A stretch of 64,000 nt of DNA, taken from Bradyrhizobium sp. CB1717. Lineage in GTDB: Bacteria; Pseudomonadota; Alphaproteobacteria; Rhizobiales; Xanthobacteraceae. Shown here in pieces: positions 26,638 through 37,708 of the stretch. Where the stretch lies: assembly GCF_029714325.1 (NCBI RefSeq), contig NZ_CP121666.1, positions 1,736,001 to 1,800,000 on the forward strand, given 5' to 3'. The notes under the pieces are model-generated. The model saw only the letters and a program-made list of their open reading frames with translations, was not told where the DNA came from and ran no database searches. Positions within the stretch are counted from its first letter, which is position 1; each line of letters starts with the position of its first letter. The position numbers and the translations under genes are program-made.

Positions 26638-27138
26638 TCAGTGCAATGTGGCGCTGCCCACGAACCAGCTCTTCATCGCCATCGTCCGGTCATGGTCGCG
26701 TGAGGAGACGTGCCGGTCGGGCAGCATGAGGCCGGCCATGCGGAAGATGGTCGCGAGTCCCCGCACCGGCGCCAGCGCCCAATCCGCGCCCACCGGCGGT
26801 AGCCAGCACTCGAACTGCTCGCGTGCGACGTCGTCGCGCTCCTTCTGCGCAGCGGCGATTGCCCGCAAGATTCCGCACTCGCTCTCCGACATGCGCGGAC
26901 AGGTGGGACAGTGCACCTCGATCGCCGTATGCGCCGTGCAGGCGAAGATCTCGATGATGGATTCCAGCGACGGCACGGCGTCGCCAACGCGAAAGTGGTC
27001 GTACACCTGCTGGATGTCGGCCGCCGTCGGAACGGCGCCGCCGCTTCGCGCCTTCGCACGAAATCCCCAGACGAAGAGCCGCTCCGCTGCGGTCAGTGCG
27101 GGCAGTTCGAGGGGCTTGGCGTATGTCGATTGATACAT
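26638..27138 (-). CDS. Unknown protein with CPTCP motif, 166 residues
   Basis: No recognised family. The N-terminal half reads LTAAERLFVWGFRAKARSG, then a helical region. The motif HCPTCPRMSESECGILRAI near residue 100 parallels the cysteine region of the downstream gene. The C-terminus is hydrophobic in part (ATIFRMAGLML) but has no clear membrane segment. The start at ATG 27138 is preferred over a longer Arg-rich frame to 27225. Confidence 0.65.
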   Translation of the reverse strand: MYQSTYAKPLELPALTAAERLFVWGFRAKARSGGAVPTAADIQQVYDHFRVGDAVPSLESIIEIFACTAHTAIEVHCPTCPRMSESECGILRAIAAAQKERDDVAREQFECWLPPVGADWALAPVRGLATIFRMAGLMLPDRHVSSRDHDRTMAMKSWFVGSATLH

Positions 27139-27390
27139 TGAGCCTCTGGCCTTTGGCGGCGCGCAGCGCTTCGGCTGCGCCGATGATCTGCACCGATCGT
27201 TCGGCCAGAGGGTCCGCCAAGTCAACGCTTCGAGGGCCGATATCGAGGTCTTCTAGATCTAAAGAGCCGGGCCGCGGTACGGCCGGCGAAGCCGTGTTTC
27301 AGCGGGCCTTCGGGAACCCGAATGCTTAAAGCTTTGCTAAGGGGCGCGGGATAAATTGGCATATCAGCCTTCCAATTCTTGCGAGCCCCG

Positions 27391-29073
27391 ATGATCTTCT
27401 CCCGCATCAGTTTCAAGCTGGTCCTCATTGTCGGCATCAGCCTGCTCGGCATGATCGTGCTGGCGCCGGTCGCGCTTTCGACCTTGCGCGCGCAGATGAT
27501 CGCCGATCGTCAGGCCAAGACGCAGCACATGGTCGACGTCGGCTACAGCATCCTGGCTCATTTCCAGAAGCTCGAGAGCGAAGGAAAACTGCCGCGCGAG
27601 CAGGCGCAGGCCGCGGCGATGGCCGAGATCAAGAGCCTGCGTTACGACAAGGTCGAGTATTTCTGGATCAACGACATGACCCCCAGGATGGTCATGCATC
27701 CGATCAAGCCCGAGCTCGACGGCAAGGATCTCTCCGGAATGAAGGATCCGGCCGGCAATGCGCTGTTCGTGGGCTTCGTTGACGTCGTCAACAAGAAGGG
27801 CGCGGGCTTCTACGGCTATCTCTGGCCGAAGCCCGGCTTCGACCAGCCGGTCGGAAAGATCTCCTATGTGAAGGGCTTTACGCCCTGGGGCTGGATCATC
27901 GGCACCGGCATCTATCTTGATGACGTCGACGCCGTGTTCCGCCAGAACGCGATGACATTCGCCTACATCTGTCTGGCGGTGCTGGTCGTGGTCCTCGGCG
28001 CCTCGTTCGTGATCGGCCGCAGTGTCACAAAGCCGCTCGCGAAGATCACAGCGCTGACCGAGCGCCTCGCCGCCGGCGACAGCGCGTTCGAGGTACCCTA
28101 TACGGATCGTCGCGACGAGGTCGGCGGGCTCGCCAAGGCGCTCGCGGTGTTCAAGAACAATGCGTCGGCGGTGCAGCAGATGCATGCCGAGCAGAACGAG
28201 CTGAAGCGCAAGGCGGATGGCGAGAAGCGCAAGGCGATGGCCGATCTCGCCGGCAAGTTCGAGGCGAGCGTCCAGGCCGTCGTCCGCGACGTCTTCAACG
28301 AAGCGCGCGAGATGCAGCAGGCCGCGCAAGGCATGTCGGAGACGGCGAACAAGGCGACCGATCGCGCGAGCTTCGTCGCGACTGCCTGCCAGCTGGCCTC
28401 GGCCAACGTGCAGACGGTGGCGTCCGCCGCGGGCCAGCTGTCGTCCTCGATCACCGAGATCAGCCAGCGTGTCGCGCAGGCCGCATCAGTGGCCGACAAG
28501 GCCGCCGCCGACGGCCAGCGCACCAACGATACCGTGCAGGGGCTCGCCGCCGCTGCGCACAAGATCGGCGAGGTCATCGACCTCATCAACCAGATCGCCT
28601 CGCAGACCAATTTGCTCGCGCTCAACGCCACCATCGAGGCGGCGCGGGCGGGCGAGGCCGGCAAGGGCTTTGCGGTGGTCGCGAGCGAGGTGAAGTCGCT
28701 GGCGAGCCAGACCGCGAAGGCGACCGACGAGATCGGCGCGCAGATCACAGCGATCCAGGCCGAGACCAACCAGGTGGTCGGCAACATCGAGAGCATCCGC
28801 AAGACCATCATGGAGGTCAACGAGATCTCCTCGTCGATCGCGGCCGCGGTCGAGGAGCAGGGCGCCGCGACGCAGGCGATCGCGCACAGCGTGCAGGAGG
28901 CGGCCTCCGGCACCGACCAGGTCTCGCAAAATATCTCCGGCGTCACCGACGCGACCGCCGAGACCGGTCAGGCCGCCGGCCTCGTGCTGCAATCGAGCGG
29001 CCGGCTGTCGCAGAAGCTGCAATCGCTCCAGGACGAGGTCAGCACCTTCGTTGCGGGCGTGCGTGCGGCCTAG
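27391..29073 (+). CDS. Methyl-accepting chemotaxis protein with single Cache domain
   Basis: Chemoreceptor of 560 residues. Membrane helix 1 spans about 9-31. A periplasmic sCache-type sensor (about 35-185) contains YFWINDMTPRMVMHP and GWIIGTGIYLDDVD. Membrane helix 2 spans about 192-213. A HAMP linker is followed by the signalling domain, whose hairpin tip NLLALNATIEAARAGE (around residue 410) is intact. It should bind small organic acids or related ligands and signal to CheA/CheW. It has no chemotaxis genes nearby. Confidence 0.93.
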   Translation: MIFSRISFKLVLIVGISLLGMIVLAPVALSTLRAQMIADRQAKTQHMVDVGYSILAHFQKLESEGKLPREQAQAAAMAEIKSLRYDKVEYFWINDMTPRMVMHPIKPELDGKDLSGMKDPAGNALFVGFVDVVNKKGAGFYGYLWPKPGFDQPVGKISYVKGFTPWGWIIGTGIYLDDVDAVFRQNAMTFAYICLAVLVVVLGASFVIGRSVTKPLAKITALTERLAAGDSAFEVPYTDRRDEVGGLAKALAVFKNNASAVQQMHAEQNELKRKADGEKRKAMADLAGKFEASVQAVVRDVFNEAREMQQAAQGMSETANKATDRASFVATACQLASANVQTVASAAGQLSSSITEISQRVAQAASVADKAAADGQRTNDTVQGLAAAAHKIGEVIDLINQIASQTNLLALNATIEAARAGEAGKGFAVVASEVKSLASQTAKATDEIGAQITAIQAETNQVVGNIESIRKTIMEVNEISSSIAAAVEEQGAATQAIAHSVQEAASGTDQVSQNISGVTDATAETGQAAGLVLQSSGRLSQKLQSLQDEVSTFVAGVRAA

Positions 29074-29085
29074 TATAGCGGGGGG

Positions 29086-29757
29086 ATGGGCCAAGACTCC
29101 GACCGGCGCCGCCGCATCCTTCTGATCAATCCGAACAGCAATGAGGCGACCACCACGATGATGATGGCGATCGCCAGGTCCGCTGCCGCCGATGATTTCG
29201 ATATTGTCGGCGCCACGGCAACGCGTGCGCCCGCGATGATCGTCTCGGCGGATGCGCTGGCGGCTGCTGCTTCAGAGGTCGAGGAGATTGCGCGTGTCCG
29301 TGGCGGCGAGTGCGACGGCATCATCGTGTCGGCATTCGGCGATCCAGGCCTCGCCGGGATCAAGGCGGCGATGACGCTGCCTGCCGTGGGCATCGGCGAA
29401 TCCGCGATGCTGGAAGCCGCCGAGAACGGTCGCCGGTTCGGCGTCGCGACCACGACGCCGCTGCTGAAAGCGAAGATCGATGCATTGCCTGATACGCTGG
29501 GATTGCGTTCGCGCTATACCGGTTCGCGCTTTGCCGGCGGCGATCCCGAGGTGCTGATGCGCGATCCGGCGCGGCTGCGCGCAGCGCTCGCCGGCGCGGT
29601 CGAGGCCTGCATTGCACAGGACGGCGCTGAGGCGGTGATCATCGGCGGCGGGCCGCTGGGCGAAGCGGCGCGCGAGCTTCAGCCGATGTTCACCGTGCCT
29701 GTTATCGCGCCGATCCCGTCCGCCGTGCGGCGGATCATTCGTCTCATCAGCTCGTAG
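29086..29757 (+). CDS. Asp/Glu/hydantoin racemase-fold protein without catalytic cysteines
   Basis: 223 residues with the racemase fold signature ILLINPNSNEATT at the N-terminus. In active hydantoin and Asp/Glu racemases two cysteines act as acid/base: one before DPGL and one in a C-terminal LGCAG-like turn. Here these read SAFGDPGL and IIGGGPLG, so both cysteines are absent. It may be a non-racemising relative such as a decarboxylase- or isomerase-like enzyme. It starts 12 bases after the chemoreceptor gene. Confidence 0.85.
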   Translation: MGQDSDRRRRILLINPNSNEATTTMMMAIARSAAADDFDIVGATATRAPAMIVSADALAAAASEVEEIARVRGGECDGIIVSAFGDPGLAGIKAAMTLPAVGIGESAMLEAAENGRRFGVATTTPLLKAKIDALPDTLGLRSRYTGSRFAGGDPEVLMRDPARLRAALAGAVEACIAQDGAEAVIIGGGPLGEAARELQPMFTVPVIAPIPSAVRRIIRLISS

Positions 29758-29905
29758 TGTCTGGTTTTTCCGCGTCGCGGCATCGGCCGTGCTGCGGAAA
29801 ACTGTTTTCCTTGACATGAACTCTGCCGTGCTCGACGTGTAACGAGGTCGAGTGACGGCAGATTGTGTCCCTCGCGATAAGAAAAGCAGCACGGGAAAAG
29901 ACGCC

Positions 29906-31627
29906 ATGAGTGCAGGCCTCAACGAGAAGGACTATCTCGCCACCTTGCGCGGCCTGTCGGACAAGGCCTGGCCGAACGGCATGCCGCGCTCGCCGAACTA
30001 TCTGCACGGCGAAGTTCCCCTGACGGAATATCTGCGCGCCTGGGCGAAGCGGAGCCCGGAGCGGCCCGCGGTGATCTTCTACGGGCACGTCACCACCTAT
30101 GCCGATCTGGATCGGCAGAGCGATCGCTTTGCGGCGCTGCTGCAGGCGAAGGGTGTGCACAAGGGTGATCGCGTCGCCGTCTTCCTGCCGAACTGCCCGC
30201 AATTCCACATCGTGTTCTTTGGCATCTTGAAGCTCGGCGCGGTCCACGTCCCCGTCAGCCCGCTGTCGCGCGCGTTCGAATTGTCCTACGAGCTCAACGA
30301 CACCCAGGCCGAAGTGATCGTGGCGCTGGACCAGCTCGTTCCCGTCGTCGAGCAGGTGAGGACCGATGTGAAGCTGCGTGAGATCATCGTCACCAGCTTT
30401 GCCGATGTGGTGCCGTCTGTGCCGGCGTTCCCGACGCCGGACTCGATCCGCGCGCCGCGCGTCGCGGTCCCGGGCGCCACCGACCTGCTGCCGGCGCTCG
30501 CCGCGATGCCGGCGCCCACGCCGCTGCCGCCGCCCGGCCTCGATGATGTCGCCGCGCTCAACTACACGGGCGGCACGACCGGCATGCCCAAGGGATGCGT
30601 CCATACTCATCGCGACATGGTCTACACGGCGGCCGCCAATTACGGCATTTCGGTGTTGTCGGACGAGAGCAGTGTATTCCTGTCGTTCTTTCCGGAATTC
30701 TGGATCGCCGGCGAGAACTTTGGCTTGATCTTCCCGCTGTTCTCCGGCGCGACGCTGGTGCTGCTCGCGCGCTGGGACGCCGTCGGCGCGATGGCCGCGA
30801 TCGACAGGTACAAGGTCACCATCACGGCCATGCCGGTGGACGGAGCGGTCGAGCTGATGGACCATCCGCGCTGGCGCGAGTTCGACCTGTCGTCGTTGAA
30901 GCAGGTGCGCGTCGTCTCTTTCGTCAAGAAGCTCAACGCCGACTATCGCAGGCGCTGGAAGGACCTCACCGGCACCATCCTGATGGAGGCGGCCTGGGGC
31001 ATGACCGAGACCCACACCTCCAACACGTTTACCGCCGGTTTCCAGGACGACGATTTCGATCTCAACAACCAGCCGATCTTCGTCGGCCTGCCGGTCCCCG
31101 GCGCCGAGTTCAAGATCACCGATTTCGAGACCGGCGCGCTGCTGCCGCTCGGCGCCGAAGGTGAGATCCGCGTGCGTACGCCGTCGCTGCTCAAGAGCTA
31201 TTGGAACAAGCCGGAGGCGACCGCGGAGTCGCTCGTCGACGGCTGGCTGCGCACCGGCGACATCGGTACCATCGACAAGGACGGTTTTCTGCACTTCCTC
31301 GGCCGCCGCAAGGAGATGCTCAAGGTCAAGGGCATGAGCGTATTCCCGCCGGAGATCGAGGCGCTGCTCGGCCAGCATCCGAAGGTGCTGGGCTCGGGCG
31401 TGGTCGGGCGCGACGATCTCGATAAGGGGCAGGTGCCGGTCGCCTATATCCAGCTCAAGCCGGAGGCGGTCGGCACCATCTCCGCGGAAGACCTGCGCGC
31501 CTGGTGCGCCGAGCGCATGGCCATCTACAAGATCCCGGAAGTGCGTATTATCGAAGCCCTGCCGCTGACGGCGACGGGCAAGGTGAAGAAGCAGGACCTC
31601 AATCCAAATCTTCCTGCTGCTGTCTGA
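29906..31627 (+). CDS. AMP-dependent acyl-CoA synthetase (ligase)
   Basis: ANL-superfamily enzyme of 573 residues that activates a carboxylic acid to its CoA thioester using ATP. It has the P-loop-like YTGGTTGMPKG, the A5 region GMTETHTSN, the hinge GWLRTGD and the terminal catalytic lysine in TATGKVKKQDL. It begins a cluster with the single-chain acyl-CoA carboxylase 12 bases downstream, so it probably supplies the substrate of that carboxylase. ATG 29906 is favoured over an upstream frame extension. Confidence 0.92.
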   Translation: MSAGLNEKDYLATLRGLSDKAWPNGMPRSPNYLHGEVPLTEYLRAWAKRSPERPAVIFYGHVTTYADLDRQSDRFAALLQAKGVHKGDRVAVFLPNCPQFHIVFFGILKLGAVHVPVSPLSRAFELSYELNDTQAEVIVALDQLVPVVEQVRTDVKLREIIVTSFADVVPSVPAFPTPDSIRAPRVAVPGATDLLPALAAMPAPTPLPPPGLDDVAALNYTGGTTGMPKGCVHTHRDMVYTAAANYGISVLSDESSVFLSFFPEFWIAGENFGLIFPLFSGATLVLLARWDAVGAMAAIDRYKVTITAMPVDGAVELMDHPRWREFDLSSLKQVRVVSFVKKLNADYRRRWKDLTGTILMEAAWGMTETHTSNTFTAGFQDDDFDLNNQPIFVGLPVPGAEFKITDFETGALLPLGAEGEIRVRTPSLLKSYWNKPEATAESLVDGWLRTGDIGTIDKDGFLHFLGRRKEMLKVKGMSVFPPEIEALLGQHPKVLGSGVVGRDDLDKGQVPVAYIQLKPEAVGTISAEDLRAWCAERMAIYKIPEVRIIEALPLTATGKVKKQDLNPNLPAAV

Positions 31628-31639
31628 GTGAGAGAGACG

Positions 31640-34600
31640 ATGTCGTTCAAAAAGCTACTGATCGCGAACCGCGGCGAGATCGCCATCCGCATCGCGCGCG
31701 CGGCGGCCGATGCCGGCATCGCGACGGTCGCGATCCATCCCGCCGACGATGCGCTGTCGCTGCATGTCCGGGTCGCCGACGAGGCGGTCGAAATCCCCGG
31801 CCGCGGCGCGCGGGCCTATCTCGACATCGACGCCGTGGTGAAGGCGGCGAAGGCTGTCGGTTGCGATGCCGTGCATCCCGGCTACGGCTTTCTCAGCGAG
31901 AACGCGGCATTCGCAAAAGCCTGCGCTGACGCCGGCATCACCTTCGTCGGGCCGAAGGTGACGGCGCTCGAACTGTTCGGCGACAAGGTCGCGGCGCGGC
32001 AACTGGCCAAGCGCTGCGGCGTGCCGATCATCGCCGGCACCAGCGGCCCCTCGTCGCTGGAGGAGATTTCGGCATTCTTCACCTCGCTCGGCAGCAATGC
32101 GGCGATCGTGATCAAGGCGATGGCGGGCGGCGGCGGCCGCGGCATGCGCGTGGTCGAGAACGCTGCGGATTTGGCCGAGGCCTATGCGCGCTGCCAGTCC
32201 GAGGCCAAGGCGGCGTTCGGCTTCGATGGTGTCTATGCGGAGCGCCTGATCCGGCAGGCGCGTCACATCGAGGTCCAGATCATCGGCGACCGGCACGGCG
32301 CGATCTCCCATCTCTGGGAACGCGAATGCACCATCCAGCGCCGGCACCAGAAGCTGGTCGAGGTGGCGCCGAGCCCGTCGCTGAGCGATCCCCTACGCGG
32401 CCGCATCATCGAGGCTGCGAAGCAGCTGGCGACGGCGGCAGCTTACGACAATCTCGGCACCTTTGAATTCCTGGTCGACGGCACCGCCGAGGACAGCTTT
32501 GCCTTCATCGAGGCCAATCCACGGCTCCAGGTCGAGCACACCGTCACGGAAGAGGTGCTCGGCCTCGATCTCGTCCGCGCCCAGCTCGCGGTCGCCGCGG
32601 GCGCTTCGCTGGCTTCCCTCGACCTCGCGCAAGGCTCGATCCCGAAGCCGCGCGGCTATGCCATGCAGCTCCGCGTCAACATGGAGACTCTGGACGAGAC
32701 CGGCGCGACCCACCCCACCGGCGGCGTGCTCGCGGTGTTCGAGCCGCCGTCGGGACCGGGCGTCCGCGTCGATAGTTTTGGCTATGCCGGCTACAAGACC
32801 AGCGCGGCGTTCGACTCGCTGCTGGCGAAAGTCATCGTGCATACGCCAGGCGAGGCCTGGCATGATGTGGTCGCCAAGGCGTCGCGCGCCCTGCGCGAGT
32901 TCCGGATCGACGGCGTCGTCACCAACAGCGCCTTCCTCCAGGCGGTGCTGGCGCATCCCGACTTCAGGACGAACCGTATTGCGACCGATTTTATCGATCG
33001 CAACATCGCAAAGTTGGTCGAGGCAGAGGAAGGAGCGGCCAAGCCGCTCTACTTTGCGGCGACCGACCGCGTCGGTCACGGTGCGGAAGCGCATGTCGCG
33101 CCAGCCGTGCCCGAAGGCGCGGTCATGGTCGCAGCGCCCCTGCAAGGGACCATCGTCACCATTCAGGTCAAGGAAGGCGAGGTCGTGCGCCCCGGCCAGC
33201 AGCTCGCCGTAATCGAGTCCATGAAAATGGAGCACCTCGTCATGGCCGAGCAGGGTGGGCGTGTGACAAAACTCGTCGCCGGCGACGGCGTCACGCTGAT
33301 GCATGGCGAAGCGATCATGTATCTGGAGCCGCTCGACGTCGCGGCCGACAGCGCGGCGGCGGAAGCCGACATCGATCTCGACCACATCCGCGCCGATCTC
33401 GCCGAGCTGATCGCGCGCCAGGCCAATACGCTCGACCAAAACCGCCCCGCCTCGGTCGAGCGCCGCCGCAACACCAACCAGCGCACCGCGCGCGAGAATG
33501 TCGCTCAGCTCGTCGACGACGGCTCGTTCATGGAATACGGGAGCCTTGCGATTGCGGCGCAGCGGCGCCGGCGCAAGCTCGACGATCTCATCAAGAACAC
33601 GCCGGCCGACGGCCTCGTCATGGGCGTCGCCACCGTCAATGCCGGGAAATTCGGTCCGGAAGGCGCGCGCTGCATCGTCGTGGCCTACGACTACACCGTG
33701 CTTGCGGGCACGCAGGGCCACATGAACCACAAGAAGATCGACCGCATGCTGACGCTGGCGGAGGACTGGCGCGTGCCGCTGGTGTTCTATGCCGAGGGTG
33801 GCGGCGGGCGTCCCGGCGACACCGACCGGCTCGGCATGACCGGCCTCGACGGTCCCTCCTTCGTGCAGTTCGCAAGGCTCTCCGGCCTCGTGCCGGTCAT
33901 CGGCGTCGTCTCCGGCTATTGCTTTGCCGGTAACGCGGCGATGCTCGGCTGCTGCGACGTCATCATCGCCACCAAGAACGCCTCGATCGGCATGGGCGGC
34001 CCGGCGATGATCGAGGGCGGCGGGCTCGGCGTCTATCATCCGGCGGAGGTCGGCCCGGTTACGTTCCAGTCGCCGAACGGCGTCATCGATATTCTCGTCG
34101 AGGACGAGGAGGAGGCGACGCGCATCGCGCAAAAATACCTCTCCTACTTCCAGGGCGCGGTGACGGATTGGGAAGCCGCCGACCAGCGCCTGCTCCGCCG
34201 CGCCATCCCCGAGAACCGCCTGCGCGTCTACGACATCCGCAGTGTGATCGACCTCGTCGCGGACAAGGACTCGGTGCTGGAGCTGCGCCGCGACTACGGC
34301 GTCGGCATGATCACCGCGCTGATCCGCATCGAAGGAAAACCGTTCGGCCTGATCGCCAACAATCCGCGCCATCTCGGCGGCGCCATCGATGCCGATGCCG
34401 GCGACAAGGCCGCGCGCTTTCTCCAGCTCTGCGATGCGTTCGACTTACCCGTCGTTTCGCTCTGCGACACGCCCGGCTTCATGGTCGGCCCGGAGGCCGA
34501 GAAGACCGCGATCGTGCGCCACGTCTCGCGCATGTTCGTGACAGGCGCCAGCCTCACCGTGCCCCTCTTCGGCATCGTGCTGCGCAAGGGCTATGGCCTC

Positions 34601-34942
34601 GGTGCGCAGTCGATGATCGGCGGTGGCTTCCACGCCTCGTTCTTCACCGCGGCCTGGCCGACCGGCGAGTTCGGCGGCATGGGCCTGGAGGGCTATGTCC
34701 GTCTCGGCTTCCGCAAGGAGATGGAGGCGATCGCCGATCCCGAGGAGCGCGAGACCTATTACCGCAACAAGGTCGCCGAGCTCTACGCCAACGGCAAGGC
34801 GGTCTCGATCGCCTCGGTGTTCGAGATCGACAACGTCATCGACCCCGCCGAGACGCGGCGCTGGATCATGGCGGGCTTGCGCTCAGTGCCGAAGCCGCCG
34901 GCGCGGACGGCGAAGAAGCGGCCGTGCATCGACACGTGGTGA
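31640..34942 (+). CDS. Single-chain biotin-dependent acyl-CoA carboxylase
   Basis: 1100-residue fusion of all carboxylase parts. Residues about 1-450 are biotin carboxylase, with LIANRGEIAIRIARAA, GGGGRGMRVV and the EANPRLQVEH signature. A linker leads to a biotinyl domain with ESMKMEH; the biotin lysine is near 529. The carboxyltransferase follows from about 590 to 1090, with SGYCFAGNAAMLG and the second-half LCDTPGFMVG. The architecture matches the long-chain acyl-CoA carboxylase (LCC) type known from mycobacteria and some alphaproteobacteria. The substrate is unknown. It is co-transcribed with the acyl-CoA ligase. Confidence 0.93.
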   Translation: MSFKKLLIANRGEIAIRIARAAADAGIATVAIHPADDALSLHVRVADEAVEIPGRGARAYLDIDAVVKAAKAVGCDAVHPGYGFLSENAAFAKACADAGITFVGPKVTALELFGDKVAARQLAKRCGVPIIAGTSGPSSLEEISAFFTSLGSNAAIVIKAMAGGGGRGMRVVENAADLAEAYARCQSEAKAAFGFDGVYAERLIRQARHIEVQIIGDRHGAISHLWERECTIQRRHQKLVEVAPSPSLSDPLRGRIIEAAKQLATAAAYDNLGTFEFLVDGTAEDSFAFIEANPRLQVEHTVTEEVLGLDLVRAQLAVAAGASLASLDLAQGSIPKPRGYAMQLRVNMETLDETGATHPTGGVLAVFEPPSGPGVRVDSFGYAGYKTSAAFDSLLAKVIVHTPGEAWHDVVAKASRALREFRIDGVVTNSAFLQAVLAHPDFRTNRIATDFIDRNIAKLVEAEEGAAKPLYFAATDRVGHGAEAHVAPAVPEGAVMVAAPLQGTIVTIQVKEGEVVRPGQQLAVIESMKMEHLVMAEQGGRVTKLVAGDGVTLMHGEAIMYLEPLDVAADSAAAEADIDLDHIRADLAELIARQANTLDQNRPASVERRRNTNQRTARENVAQLVDDGSFMEYGSLAIAAQRRRRKLDDLIKNTPADGLVMGVATVNAGKFGPEGARCIVVAYDYTVLAGTQGHMNHKKIDRMLTLAEDWRVPLVFYAEGGGGRPGDTDRLGMTGLDGPSFVQFARLSGLVPVIGVVSGYCFAGNAAMLGCCDVIIATKNASIGMGGPAMIEGGGLGVYHPAEVGPVTFQSPNGVIDILVEDEEEATRIAQKYLSYFQGAVTDWEAADQRLLRRAIPENRLRVYDIRSVIDLVADKDSVLELRRDYGVGMITALIRIEGKPFGLIANNPRHLGGAIDADAGDKAARFLQLCDAFDLPVVSLCDTPGFMVGPEAEKTAIVRHVSRMFVTGASLTVPLFGIVLRKGYGLGAQSMIGGGFHASFFTAAWPTGEFGGMGLEGYVRLGFRKEMEAIADPEERETYYRNKVAELYANGKAVSIASVFEIDNVIDPAETRRWIMAGLRSVPKPPARTAKKRPCIDTW

Positions 34943-35038
34943 GGGCGGTGCAGCAATAGCTGCGTTCCCTGTTCCCGATTGACATCCCCATCCGTGGTGC
35001 CAGACTTTGCACAATAATACAGGGTGGAGACGTCCGCG

Positions 35039-36907
<1,869 letters not shown>

Positions 36908-36918
36908 TGCTCTTTCGT

Positions 36919-37070
36919 CCCCTCTCCCCTTGTGGGAGAGGGTGGCTCGCCGCGTAGCGGCGAGACGGGTGAGGGGTTCTCTCCGCGAGCACATCTCTCA
37001 TCTGAGTTCGCGGAGAGAACCCCTCATCCGGCGCTTCGCGCCACCTTCTCCCACAAGGGGAGAAGGAAGG
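36919..37070. repeat. Palindromic intergenic repeat (family C)
   Basis: Composite palindrome with arms ctccccttgtgggagagg and ccttctcccacaaggggag and inner gaggggttctctccgcg / cgcggagagaacccctc. It is the closest relative of the element at 13006-13168 and fills the gap between two convergent genes. Confidence 0.88.
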
Positions 37071-37096
37071 GCACCGCGCTTGGAGCGTAAACGCCC

Positions 37097-37666
37097 CTAC
37101 GAAAAATCCGTCCAGCTTAGATGCCGTGCATCGAGGTCGCCGAGCGCGACCGTCTCGCGCATCTCGTGCGGCGTGTGAAAATGGCCGCGCAGATAGACCA
37201 GCGGCTTGGCGGCATCCGCATGCGAGACGCCACGGACCTCGCCGACAAAGATCGAATGCGTCTTCGTTTCGAACTCCTGCGCCAGCACGCAGTCGAACGC
37301 GGCGACCGCATCCGTCAGCAGCGGCGCGCCGGTTGCGCCGCGGGTCCACTGCCCGAAGGCAAAACGGTCGTCGCCGTTGACGCCCTTCTGGCCGCTGAAG
37401 GTCAGCGCCAGCATCGCGTGATCCTCGTGCAGGAAGTTGATCGCAAACGCGCCTTCCTCACGGATGCGCGCGTGCGCACTGGCATTGCGGTTGACGCAGA
37501 CGATCAGCGACGGCGGGTTGTCCGACAGCGAGCAGGCCGATGTCACCGTCAGGCCTGTGCGCTTGCCATGCTCGGCACCGACCGTGACCAGCGCCACGGC
37601 GCCGGCGCATTGGCGCATCGCCTGCTTGAAATCCTTGGCGTCCACCGACACGCGGAAATCTCCCAA
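37097..37666 (-). CDS. Flavin reductase domain protein
   Basis: 189-residue flavin reductase-like (FMN-binding split-barrel) protein. It shows VTVGAEHGKRTGLTVTSACSLSDNPPSL, which binds flavin, and FAINFLHEDH. Such enzymes reduce FMN with NAD(P)H and pass it to a partner monooxygenase. The luciferase-like gene 42 bases upstream in the same operon is that partner by context. Confidence 0.9.
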   Translation of the reverse strand: MGDFRVSVDAKDFKQAMRQCAGAVALVTVGAEHGKRTGLTVTSACSLSDNPPSLIVCVNRNASAHARIREEGAFAINFLHEDHAMLALTFSGQKGVNGDDRFAFGQWTRGATGAPLLTDAVAAFDCVLAQEFETKTHSIFVGEVRGVSHADAAKPLVYLRGHFHTPHEMRETVALGDLDARHLSWTDFS

Positions 37667-37708
37667 ATGAATGCGGGTGCGGCACGATCGCGCCGCACCC
37701 GCATCGGG

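Noticed and set aside
34996..35010. A sigma-54 promoter-like GG...GC pair before the activator gene
   Set aside because: The spacer between GG and GC is 11 bases rather than the required 10, so it is unlikely to work.
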